Positions 57,175 through 64,000 of a DNA stretch of 64,000 bases are shown in pieces (the stretch's first letter is position 1; each line of letters begins with the position of its first letter). The stretch covers positions 83,923 through 147,922 of the forward strand of contig NZ_BAFV01000057.1 in the NCBI RefSeq assembly GCF_000308515.1, read 5' to 3'. A program made the translations under genes and the position numbers. Below the pieces are notes generated by a model. The model was not told the DNA's origin. It did no database searches and was given only the letters and a program-made list of their open reading frames with translations. This DNA is from Nocardia carnea NBRC 14403. GTDB lineage: Bacteria > Actinomycetota > Actinomycetes > Mycobacteriales > Mycobacteriaceae.

Positions 57175-57510
57175 ATGATCTCGAAGAGAATCCTCAGAAC
57201 CGTCGTCGTCTCGGCGCTGCCGCTGATCGCCACCACCGTCGTCGCCGGAGGCTCCTCCGCTGACGCCGGCTCGACGGCCGAAACGCGGGCTACGCCGGTT
57301 GCCGGTATTCCGCTGGAGGAGCCGCAGGACGTCACTACCAACCCGGGCGCCCAGTACCCCGATCCAGTGCTGAACGGCGCTGCGCTGGGAGCCGGGATCG
57401 GCTCGGCGGTCGGATCGGCCACCGGTTCCGGTGGGCCGATTCTCGGTGGGCTGATCGGCGCGCTGGTCGGTGCGGTGAATCCCGACGTCGTTCCCCAGGT
57501 TCTTCCCTGA
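57175..57510 (+). CDS. Secreted small protein with glycine-zipper segment
   Basis: 111 residues from ATG 57175, preceded by AAAGGCG. A signal peptide (LRTVVVSALPLIATTVVAGG) is followed by a short proline-rich region and a Gly/Ala helix pattern (GAALGAGIGSAVGSATGSGG; GGLIGALVGAV) that resembles glycine-zipper membrane-inserting domains. Family not recognised. Confidence 0.6.
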   Translation: MISKRILRTVVVSALPLIATTVVAGGSSADAGSTAETRATPVAGIPLEEPQDVTTNPGAQYPDPVLNGAALGAGIGSAVGSATGSGGPILGGLIGALVGAVNPDVVPQVLP

Positions 57511-57541
57511 ACCGACTCGGGCACAGACAGCGAAACGCCAC

Positions 57542-57576
57542 AAAAGAAGGCGGCCCCGTGAGGGACCGCCTTCTTT
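57542..57576. terminator. Bidirectional terminator
   Basis: Inverted repeat AAAGAAGGCGG / CCGCCTTCTTT with inner CCC/GGG pairing and loop GTGA; the flanking A and T runs make it a canonical intrinsic terminator for both neighbours. Confidence 0.88.
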
Positions 57577-57608
57577 GATGTTCTGACCGCGCTGAAGCGG
57601 CCGGGTTA

Positions 57609-58466
57609 CTAGTCGCTCTGGAAGTAGCTCAGCAGGCGCAGGATCTCGACGTAGAGCCAGACCAGGGTGACCGTGAGGCCGAGCGCCACACCCCAAGCCG
57701 CCTTGGGCGGGGCCTGGGCGCGGATGAGCTGATCGGCGGCGTCGAAGTCGAGCAGGAAGCTGAACGCGGCGATGGCGATGACCACCAGGCTGAAGATGAT
57801 CGCGATCGGGCCACCGTCACGCAGGCCGAAACCACCGTCGGTGAAGAAGCTCGCCACCAGGTTGCCGACGATCAGCACCAGGATGCCGATCATGGCGCCG
57901 ATGAGCATGCGGGTGAACCGCGGGGTGACCCGGATGGCGCCGGTCTTGTAGACGACGAGCATGCCGGCGAACACACCGAAGGTGCCCAGGACGGCCTGCC
58001 CGATCATGCCCGCGCCGCCCGCGCCACCGAAGGTGATATCGGTGAACATGAACGACAGGGCACCGACGAACACACCTTCGGCGACCGCGTAGGCGAGCAC
58101 GATGGCGGGGTTGTCCATCTTGCGGCCGAAGGTGGCGACCAGGACCAAGACCAGGCCGATGATGCCGCCGCCGATGACGAACATCGGGGCGAGCGCGGTG
58201 TTGGCGCTGGTCAGAATGTAGGTGACCAGTGCGGACAGCGCGAGCACGCCGAGTGTGATCCCGGTTTTGGTGACCACATCGTCGATGGTCAGCGACCGGG
58301 TCGGCGCCTGGGGCGGGTAGGGCTGCTGCTGGTACTGCGGGGGGTACTGCTGGTTGCCGTACTGGTAACCCAGCTGTCCCGCGCCGGCAGCAGCCGAGCC
58401 GAAGCTCGCGTAGCCGGTTTCCTGCTTCGGCAGATTTTTGAATACCGGATTGCTTGTGGCGCGCAC
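57609..58466 (-). CDS. Bax inhibitor-1/YccA family membrane protein
   Basis: 285 residues from GTG 58466 (VRATSNPVFKNLPKQ). A Gln/Tyr/Pro-rich cytoplasmic head (about 20-50) precedes seven helices of the BI-1/YccA (LifeguardI-like) fold, with DNPAIVLAYAVAEGVFVGALS and the C-terminal FLLDFDAADQLI acidic pair. Bacterial members are implicated in Ca2+ leak or protease modulation. Function here is inferred from family. Confidence 0.9.
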   Translation of the reverse strand: MRATSNPVFKNLPKQETGYASFGSAAAGAGQLGYQYGNQQYPPQYQQQPYPPQAPTRSLTIDDVVTKTGITLGVLALSALVTYILTSANTALAPMFVIGGGIIGLVLVLVATFGRKMDNPAIVLAYAVAEGVFVGALSFMFTDITFGGAGGAGMIGQAVLGTFGVFAGMLVVYKTGAIRVTPRFTRMLIGAMIGILVLIVGNLVASFFTDGGFGLRDGGPIAIIFSLVVIAIAAFSFLLDFDAADQLIRAQAPPKAAWGVALGLTVTLVWLYVEILRLLSYFQSD

Positions 58467-58770
58467 CGCAAATCCCTTTCTCGGAGTTCGTTGGCCATAC
58501 CGGAGCACGACCGTCGGCTCGAGCTGTTACTCGATATCCAACTGTCCATCCAACGATCACTACCCCTGGCGAAGTTCCCGGGGTGTGCCGAAAAGACAGA
58601 CAAACCGGACCTTACCGCCGGACGGGCCGCCGTGGGTCACGGACCGGTCCACGAAACGGATCCGATTGTCCGCGCCCGACCTCGGCGGACCCGGAATATC
58701 GGCTGTGCGCACCGTGGCGAATCCGATAATGCGAGGCATTTGCCTATCACTGCGGCAACGGCCGCTTTCG
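58467..58770. other. Spacer between BI-1 gene and kinase gene
   Basis: 304 bp; upstream region of the BI-1 gene and downstream of the kinase gene. No gene, repeat or strong hairpin seen. Confidence 0.4.
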
Positions 58771-59901
58771 TCACATCACCATCATGAGGATCACGATGAT
58801 GATGACCAACCCGATCAACAGGCCGATGGTGACGGCCACGGTGGGGCTGGGCGACTGCCCGGAACCCCCGCGGCCGATCTGCTGAACGGGCGCCGGGGCC
58901 GGGTTCGCGGGCTGCGACTGGGCGCGGCGGGGCAGCGGGCCGGATCGGGGGCTGCGCAGCCCGGCGGCGGAGTTACGGGCCGCCCAGGCGGGGATGGTGC
59001 CGTCCTCGGTGCGCACCGGGGCGCCGAGGATGTTGTCGGCGGCGCCGGGGCCGAACGCGGCGGCCAGGATCTCCTCCCGCGCCTGCGCCATGCTGGGGCG
59101 GCGCTGCGGTGCCGGTTCCATCATGTGCAGCAGCACGCGGGTGAGTACGCCGCTGCGCGTCGGCGGGTTGATCTGCGCCATGGCGGCACGTTCCACGATG
59201 GCGTCGCTGTCGTCGTCCATACCGAACGGCGGCTGACCTTCGATGGCGGTGTAGAGGGTGGCGCCGAGCGAGAACACATCGCTGGCGGCGGTGGGCTGGG
59301 CGCCGCGAGCCACCTCCGGCGGCAGGTACGCGGGGGTGCCGGTGATCGTGCCGTCGGGTTCGTCGGAGGCCTCGGTGACATTGCGGGAGATACCGAAATC
59401 GCTGAGCTTCGCCATCCCGACCCCCGGCCCCCGGTCGGCGACGAGGATATTGCCCGGTTTGATATCGCGGTGCACGATCCCGACCGTATGCGCGGCGGCG
59501 AGCGCGTCGGCGACCTGCGCGCCGATCTGCGCGACCTCGATCACCGGTAGCGTGTTGACCAGTCCGAGTGCCCGGGCGACACTGCGTGAGGGCAGGTGCT
59601 CGATCACCAGCCAGGGTTCACCGGCTTCGAGCACCACGTCGTAGACGGCGATGGCGTGCTCATGCGAGAGCTTGGCCGCAACTCGCCCCTCGTGCACGAT
59701 GTGATCGCGAACCTTGCGGGCTTCCGCCTCGTCCAGGCCCGCCGTGGACAGCACCTGTTTGATGGCGACGTCCCGGTCCAGCAGCCGATCGTGCGCCAGC
59801 CATACCGCGCCCATACCGCCGCCGCCGAGTTTCGACTGCAGGCGGTACCGGCCGGCCACCAGATAATCGGGGCCGACGATGGGACGGGGGCGATCGATCA
59901 T
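58771..59901 (-). CDS. Serine/threonine protein kinase with C-terminal anchor
   Basis: 376 residues. Kinase domain about 15-270: glycine loop LGGGGMGAVWLAHD, catalytic Lys in VAIKQVL, HRDIKPGNIL, DFG in LSDFGISR, then GTPAYLPPEV. A Pro/Ala/Ser-rich linker leads to a single helix at the extreme C-terminus (VTIGLLIGLVIIIVILMMV) with no extracellular sensor. This tail-anchored arrangement differs from PASTA-type PknB kinases. Divergent from imuA' by about 235 bp. Confidence 0.9.
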   Translation of the reverse strand: MIDRPRPIVGPDYLVAGRYRLQSKLGGGGMGAVWLAHDRLLDRDVAIKQVLSTAGLDEAEARKVRDHIVHEGRVAAKLSHEHAIAVYDVVLEAGEPWLVIEHLPSRSVARALGLVNTLPVIEVAQIGAQVADALAAAHTVGIVHRDIKPGNILVADRGPGVGMAKLSDFGISRNVTEASDEPDGTITGTPAYLPPEVARGAQPTAASDVFSLGATLYTAIEGQPPFGMDDDSDAIVERAAMAQINPPTRSGVLTRVLLHMMEPAPQRRPSMAQAREEILAAAFGPGAADNILGAPVRTEDGTIPAWAARNSAAGLRSPRSGPLPRRAQSQPANPAPAPVQQIGRGGSGQSPSPTVAVTIGLLIGLVIIIVILMMVM

Positions 59902-60138
59902 GCTGTGAGACTAGTCGAATTCGGTGGTAGCTGGCCGGTTTCGGGAACGGCGGCCGGTGACACGTGACGGCATTCACTACAGCGGGTCGTAGTTGCCCGG
60001 GGAGGCTTCCGGGCTCAGGTCTTCCGACGCTAGGCTGTCGAATGTATGTTCGAAACAGGAAGTAGCCGGGGCGGCGCCGACCACCTCGGTGACGCCACCC
60101 GGCCCTCCGGCATCGGCACGGAAAGTGGGTGATGAGTG

Positions 60139-60936
60139 ATGACGGCACGAGCACCGAAGGCGAGCGGGGCACGGCTGCGTGAACTGGCCGAACTGCGCCG
60201 GGCACGGGCGAGCAGCGGATGCGCCCGCGGATCCGCTGTCGTACCCCGCACCACTGCCGGTACCCGGGCACCGGTCGCCCCGGCCTCCACAGTCGGTCGC
60301 GAGGTACTTCCCGTACCGCCCGCGCTCGCTCCGCTGCTGCCCGACCGCGGACTCGTCAAAGGATCGGTGGTGTCCTACAGCGGCGCCGGAACACTGCTGG
60401 CCGGTTTGCTCGCCGCGGTCACCGGGCCGGGCGGGCACGCGGCCGCGGTCGGCCTGCCCCGGCTCGGCCTGCTCGCCGCCGTGGAAATGGGCGCCCGGCT
60501 GGACCGGCTCGCGGTGATCCCCGACGCGGGCCAGGACCCGATGGAAGTGGCGGCGGTCCTGCTGGACGGGATGGATCTGGTGGTACTCGGCCTCGGCACG
60601 GCCGTTGTTCCGCCCGCCCGCGCCCGGGTGCTCGCCGCGAAAGCCCGCGGAAAAGGGGCCACCCTGCTCGTCACCGGTGGTAACTGGCCCGCGCCGGACC
60701 TGAGCCTGGAAAGCCGCGTGGCCGGCTACACCGGGCTCGGTACGGGCAACGGGCGGATCCGTTCCATAAGCCTCGATATCGAAGCCCGCACCAGAGCCGG
60801 GAGCCCGCGCCGGGGCCGGCTTACCGCGCGCCCGATCGGCGGCCGGGTGGAATGGATCGCTCTCGACGAGATCGCCGCCGCGCACACCTCGGACCAGCCG
60901 GAAACATCGAGCCAGGAGGACTCAGTTGCTTCCTGA
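60139..60936 (+). CDS. imuA': ImuA'-like mutasome protein
   Basis: 265 residues from ATG 60139 (GTG 60136 also possible). RecA/SulA-like remnant with AALAPLLPDRGLVKGSV, GARLDRLAVIPDAG and DPMEVAAVLLDGMDLVVLG. ImuA' acts with ImuB and DnaE2 in damage-induced mutagenesis in mycobacteria. It is directly upstream of imuB with one small ORF between. SOS-box not recognised upstream; the exact boundary is unsure. Confidence 0.83.
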   Translation: MTARAPKASGARLRELAELRRARASSGCARGSAVVPRTTAGTRAPVAPASTVGREVLPVPPALAPLLPDRGLVKGSVVSYSGAGTLLAGLLAAVTGPGGHAAAVGLPRLGLLAAVEMGARLDRLAVIPDAGQDPMEVAAVLLDGMDLVVLGLGTAVVPPARARVLAAKARGKGATLLVTGGNWPAPDLSLESRVAGYTGLGTGNGRIRSISLDIEARTRAGSPRRGRLTARPIGGRVEWIALDEIAAAHTSDQPETSSQEDSVAS

Positions 60937-61318
60937 CCTGACCCCGCCCGGTATCGCCCTCCCCGCTCATTGCGCGTACTGGGAACTGCCCCCGTCCGGC
61001 GACAAGCCCGCTCGGCCGGCTCCACAGATCGGCAACATATTCGCTCCGGGGTCCCGGTCGGGTGGCGGCCACTCGGCTCGGCGGGCCGGAGAATTCCATC
61101 GGGCACTCCGGCCGAGCAGCGGGGTGAACGCCCGAACGCTCCAGCCGGCCTGCGCCGAATTCACGCGACGCCCCCGCACCCATTCCACGCGGCGCACCCG
61201 CATCGAACCCATGCGGCGCCCCCACCTGATCGGCGGCGCGGTGTGCCGGCGCTCTTCCGGATCTCCCGGGCACGCTCGCAGATCAGCCACATTCCGGCGC
61301 AGAACGGTGGACCGATGA
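60926..61318 (+). CDS. ORF bridging imuA' and imuB
   Basis: 130 codons from TTG 60926, with AGGAGGA at 60914-60920 spaced 6 nt, overlapping the imuA' stop, and ending TGA that overlaps the imuB ATG (ATGA, 61315-61318). The N-terminal third (LPDLTPPGIALPAHCAYWEL) looks protein-like; the rest is Arg/Ala/Gly-rich and could be non-coding. No homologue recognised. It may be a real coupled gene or a spacer ORF maintaining translation into imuB. Confidence 0.35.
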   Translation: MLPDLTPPGIALPAHCAYWELPPSGDKPARPAPQIGNIFAPGSRSGGGHSARRAGEFHRALRPSSGVNARTLQPACAEFTRRPRTHSTRRTRIEPMRRPHLIGGAVCRRSSGSPGHARRSATFRRRTVDR

Positions 61319-62880
61319 GCCCGCGCCCGGCGACACGGGTGCTGGCGGTCTGGTGCCCCGACTGGCCCGCGGTCGCGGCGGCGGCGGGGGCCGGACTGTC
61401 CGCGGAACAGCCGGTGGCGATTGTGCATGCGAACCGGGTGATCACCTGTTCGGCCACCGCCCGCGAGGCAGGAGTGCGCCGCGCTATGCGTAAACGCGAG
61501 GCGCAGAGCCGCTGCCCGGAACTCCATATCGCAGCGCCCGATCCGGACCGGGACGCGCGGTTGTTCGAACCGGTCGCCGCGGCCGTCGACAGCCTCGCCT
61601 CCGGGGTCGAGGTACTGCGCCCCGGGTTGCTCGTCCTGCCCGCGCGCGGCGTGATCCGATATTTCGGATCGGCCGAGGCGGCCGTGCGGCAATTACTCGC
61701 TGCGGCGGCGACCGCCGGGGTGGAGGCCCGGATCGGGATCGCCGACGAACTCCCGACCGCGATCATCGCCGCCCGGCACAGCACCCTCGTACCGCCCGGC
61801 CGGGATGCCCGGTTCCTGGCGCCGCTGCCGATCACCGAACTGGCGGCCGAACCCGGCCCCGCGGAACGGGAACGCGCTGCGCTGCTGGATCTGCTGCACC
61901 GGCTGGGGCTGCGCCGCATCGGGGATTTCGCCGCCCTGACGACCGCACAGGTCACCTCACGGTTCGGCGCGGACGCGATCGTGGCCCACCGGCTCGCCCG
62001 GGCACTATCGGATCGTCCGCCGGCACCCCGAGCCCTGCCCCCGGAGGTCGCGGTCCGGCTGCCGTGCGAGCCACCGATCGACCGGGTCGACGCCGCGGCC
62101 TTCGCCGGCCGGCTACTCGCCACCCGGCTCACCGCGAACCTGTCGGCAGCGTCGGTGGCCTGCACCCGGCTGGAGATCCGGGCGGAAACCGAGGCCGGAG
62201 AAGAACTTTCGCGGGTCTGGCGCTGCGCCGAACCGCTGACCGCCGACGGCGTGGCCGACCGCGTGCGCTGGCAACTGGACGGCTGGCTCACCCGGCCGGC
62301 CGGCGATCGGCCCACCGCCGCGATCACCGTGCTGCACCTGATACCGGTGGAGGTGGCACCGGCCGCCGCCCTGCAGCTCGGACTGTGGGGTGATGCGGGG
62401 TCCGGGGACGAACGCGCCCTGCGCGCCCTGGTCCGCGTCCAGGGCCTGCTCGGCGGGGACGCGGTGCGGGTGGGGGTGCTCAGCGGCGGCCGCGGGCCCG
62501 CGGAACGGGTCACCATGGTCACGTTCGGCGACGAACCCGCACCGGATACCGATCCGGCGCCGCCCTGGCCGGGCCGGATACCGGAACCGGCCCCCGCCGT
62601 CATCATGCGCGACCGCCCGCGTATCGCGCTCGAAGCAGCCGACGGGACTCCCGTCCGGATCACCGCACGCGGACTGTTCAGCAGCCCGCCCGCACGGTTG
62701 CGCTGGGGCCGGTCGAGCTGGCGGCTCACCGCGTGGGCCGGGCCCTGGTTACTCGATGAGCTCTGGTGGGCGCCCGGCGCGGCCCCGACCGCCCGCGCCC
62801 AGGTGGAACTACCCGGACCGCACAGCCTGCTGCTACTCGCCCGGGACGATCACTGGTACGTCGAAGGTCTCTACGACTGA
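61315..62880 (+). CDS. imuB: ImuB, catalytically inactive Y-family polymerase-like protein
   Basis: 521 residues with a Y-family polymerase layout (palm, fingers, little finger). The usual DxD metal site at the start is replaced: LAVWCPDWPAVAAAA. The beta-clamp motif QLGLWG is at about residues 354-359, close to the QLPLWG of M. tuberculosis ImuB. A C-terminal tail mediates partner binding. Acts as a hub linking the clamp, ImuA' and DnaE2. The window does not contain dnaE2. Confidence 0.93.
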   Translation: MSPRPATRVLAVWCPDWPAVAAAAGAGLSAEQPVAIVHANRVITCSATAREAGVRRAMRKREAQSRCPELHIAAPDPDRDARLFEPVAAAVDSLASGVEVLRPGLLVLPARGVIRYFGSAEAAVRQLLAAAATAGVEARIGIADELPTAIIAARHSTLVPPGRDARFLAPLPITELAAEPGPAERERAALLDLLHRLGLRRIGDFAALTTAQVTSRFGADAIVAHRLARALSDRPPAPRALPPEVAVRLPCEPPIDRVDAAAFAGRLLATRLTANLSAASVACTRLEIRAETEAGEELSRVWRCAEPLTADGVADRVRWQLDGWLTRPAGDRPTAAITVLHLIPVEVAPAAALQLGLWGDAGSGDERALRALVRVQGLLGGDAVRVGVLSGGRGPAERVTMVTFGDEPAPDTDPAPPWPGRIPEPAPAVIMRDRPRIALEAADGTPVRITARGLFSSPPARLRWGRSSWRLTAWAGPWLLDELWWAPGAAPTARAQVELPGPHSLLLLARDDHWYVEGLYD

Positions 62881-62892
62881 CCGGGTGCCGGC

Positions 62893-63423
62893 TCAGTACG
62901 GTTTGCAGGCGTCGAAGGCGGCGTCCTTGTCAGCGTTGAACGAATCGATCTGACCGTTGACCTCTTCCACCGAAGCATTGCGCTCCAGAAGGTCGGCCAG
63001 GGTTTTCAGATTGTCGCGGTAGGTGCGCATCGGTGACGAGACGTCGTTGGGAACATCGGGACTGAGTTGCTCGTCGATCTTGCCGGCGGTATCGCGCAAC
63101 GCAGTGACCGCGGCATCCTTCTTGGGCCCCTCATCCGGCGCCTTGTTGTCGCTGGCATCGATATAGGCGTTGAAGGCGTCGACCGCCGGATTGTTGTTAT
63201 CGCGCAGCGCCTCACATACATCGGTCGCGGCTGCCTCGGCGGCGGCCGCCCGTGACGACGACGCCGCGGCCGAGGAAGATTTGATCTCCGATGTGTACAG
63301 CTGCAACTCGCTCTGATTCACCTCGGCGGTACCGGTCACCGTCGTGGAGCAGGCGGCGAGGAACCCACCGGCGACCAGCGCGGTCAGTGCGGCGGCGAGG
63401 CCGGCTCGTTCGAATCGTCGCAT
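62893..63423 (-). CDS. Lipoprotein, helical
   Basis: 176 residues. Signal peptide with lipobox FLAACS, then an Ala/Ser-rich coiled-coil-like segment (SSSAAASSSRAAAAEAAATD) and helical remainder ending FDACKPY; cysteines near residues 69 and 173 may pair. Family seen in Nocardia and Rhodococcus without named function. Tail to tail with imuB, 13 bp apart. Confidence 0.78.
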   Translation of the reverse strand: MRRFERAGLAAALTALVAGGFLAACSTTVTGTAEVNQSELQLYTSEIKSSSAAASSSRAAAAEAAATDVCEALRDNNNPAVDAFNAYIDASDNKAPDEGPKKDAAVTALRDTAGKIDEQLSPDVPNDVSSPMRTYRDNLKTLADLLERNASVEEVNGQIDSFNADKDAAFDACKPY

Positions 63424-63576
63424 CGATCTGAAACTCCCCTCGGATGCCCACGACCCCGTATTCTCGCCCCGGCGCGCCGGACATCTGAGCCGCCGGTGCT
63501 GACAACCGTACTGTGTCGAGACGATTCCCGGCTGCCCAGGCCCGCATTGTCGATCAACCGATACCCGTGCCCGGAA

Positions 63577-64000
63577 TCACTGACCCGTGGCTACGTCGAC
63601 GACCAGCCGGTTCGGCATGGTGGCCGCCGAAACGGTGAAGCCGGGCTCGTCGCCGGCGACTCCGATGAACGACTGGGTGATCCCTTCGAACACCGTCGTC
63701 CGATACACCCCGGCGATATCGGGAACCGCCGGATCGGTGGCCGGGTCCGGTCCGGCGTAGGGCGCCACCCCGCTGTCGAACGGATAGGCCGAACCGGTGA
63801 TCCGCACCTCGAGTACCGAATCGCCTGCCACCTCGAGCTCCCGGCCGCTCCCGTCCTGTACGGCCCGGCCGGTGTACCACACACTCCACCCCGGGGTTCC
63901 CGGTCCGCCCAGGTAGTACTCGACCCGGTCGAAGCCCGCGTGGCGACTCAACCGGATATCGGTCACGGTGAGCATGGCGTCCGGGGAGGCCTCCGCCTGC
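63577..64000 (-). CDS. AMIN-like domain protein, C-terminal part
   Basis: Open to the window end (141 codons visible). The domain begins VTDIRLSRHAGFDRVEYYLGG and continues with GWSVWYTGRAVQDGSG, SVLEVRITGSAYPFD, VYRTTVFEGITQSFIG and a final NRLVVDVA strand, the AMIN-like pattern of secreted actinobacterial proteins. The signal sequence would lie beyond the edge. The apparent ATG at 63975 is internal. Confidence 0.85.
   Translation of the reverse strand, partial: QAEASPDAMLTVTDIRLSRHAGFDRVEYYLGGPGTPGWSVWYTGRAVQDGSGRELEVAGDSVLEVRITGSAYPFDSGVAPYAGPDPATDPAVPDIAGVYRTTVFEGITQSFIGVAGDEPGFTVSAATMPNRLVVDVATGQ

Noticed and set aside
61140..61235. Short imperfect repeats (CGCGGCGC / CCCCACC words) before imuB
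   Set aside because: Irregular units of varied length, consistent with biased composition rather than a tandem or CRISPR repeat.

Overview
The window is a high-GC actinobacterial chromosome segment, most likely from Nocardia or a close mycolic-acid relative. Supporting signs are the mycothiol enzyme Mca, a short-chain Z-prenyl synthase, a lipid-droplet protein, EspG and PPE-like ESX genes, ImuA'/ImuB mutasome genes, LGFP, DUF3558 and DUF4254 proteins, and many GTG starts. The housekeeping backbone has the same gene content and broadly the same order, inverted, as the M. tuberculosis block from fadA3 (Rv1074c) to lytB2 (Rv1110). This comparison is from memory, not from an alignment.

Layout. 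1-8.2 kb: ispH (partial), lipid-droplet protein, xseA-xseB, DUF4245, glpX, LGFP lipoprotein, acyl-ACP desaturase, fumC. 8.2-20 kb: an accessory island. It holds a redox/efflux module (XRE-cupin regulator, thioredoxin-reductase-like flavoprotein, Cmx-type MFS), an Rpn/PD-(D/E)XK-like gene with two decayed partial copies, an XRE(DUF5753)-DUF397 pair followed by two overlapping PH-like membrane genes, and a four-gene ESX satellite operon without secretion core genes. 20-31.3 kb: aldehyde dehydrogenase-DUF779, DUF488, phoH with a structured leader, glyA, DUF885, coaA, Z-prenyl synthase, trhA. 31.4-43.7 kb: adenylate cyclase, a disrupted DUF255 gene, a DUF6461 fragment, NmrA/AraC, acyltransferase-TetR, an alpha/beta-hydrolase pseudogene and an intact hydrolase, and two divergent secretory lipases. 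43.7-55.2 kb: NUDIX, mca, DUF4307, greA, metB, DUF4254, DUF6401-like, MscS-like, cbs, GDSL hydrolase, thiolase. 55.4-64 kb: DinB, a small membrane protein-wHTH operon, BI-1, a Ser/Thr kinase, imuA'-(small ORF)-imuB, a lipoprotein, and an AMIN-like protein (partial).

How genes work together. xseA/xseB form exonuclease VII. metB and cbs serve transsulfuration. glyA feeds one-carbon metabolism. coaA starts CoA synthesis. mca detoxifies mycothiol conjugates. imuA'/imuB are accessory to damage-induced mutagenesis. The accessory cassettes appear locally autoregulated: three transcription units each carry two copies of their own palindrome at the promoter or start codon.

The most notable observations are: (a) a 24-nt in-frame insertion carrying TAG between 7-bp direct repeats, exactly inside the CxxC motif of the DUF255 thioredoxin-domain gene; (b) nested small ORFs and two hairpins in the phoH leader, the last ORF overlapping phoH by 4 nt; (c) three twin-operator arrays; (d) the XRE-DUF397-membrane pair cassette and the ESX satellite operon; (e) a microhomology-collapsed copy of the nuclease-like gene; (f) a TTG-started, Shine-Dalgarno-preceded ORF bridging imuA' and imuB. 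No tRNA, rRNA, CRISPR array or complete insertion sequence was recognised.
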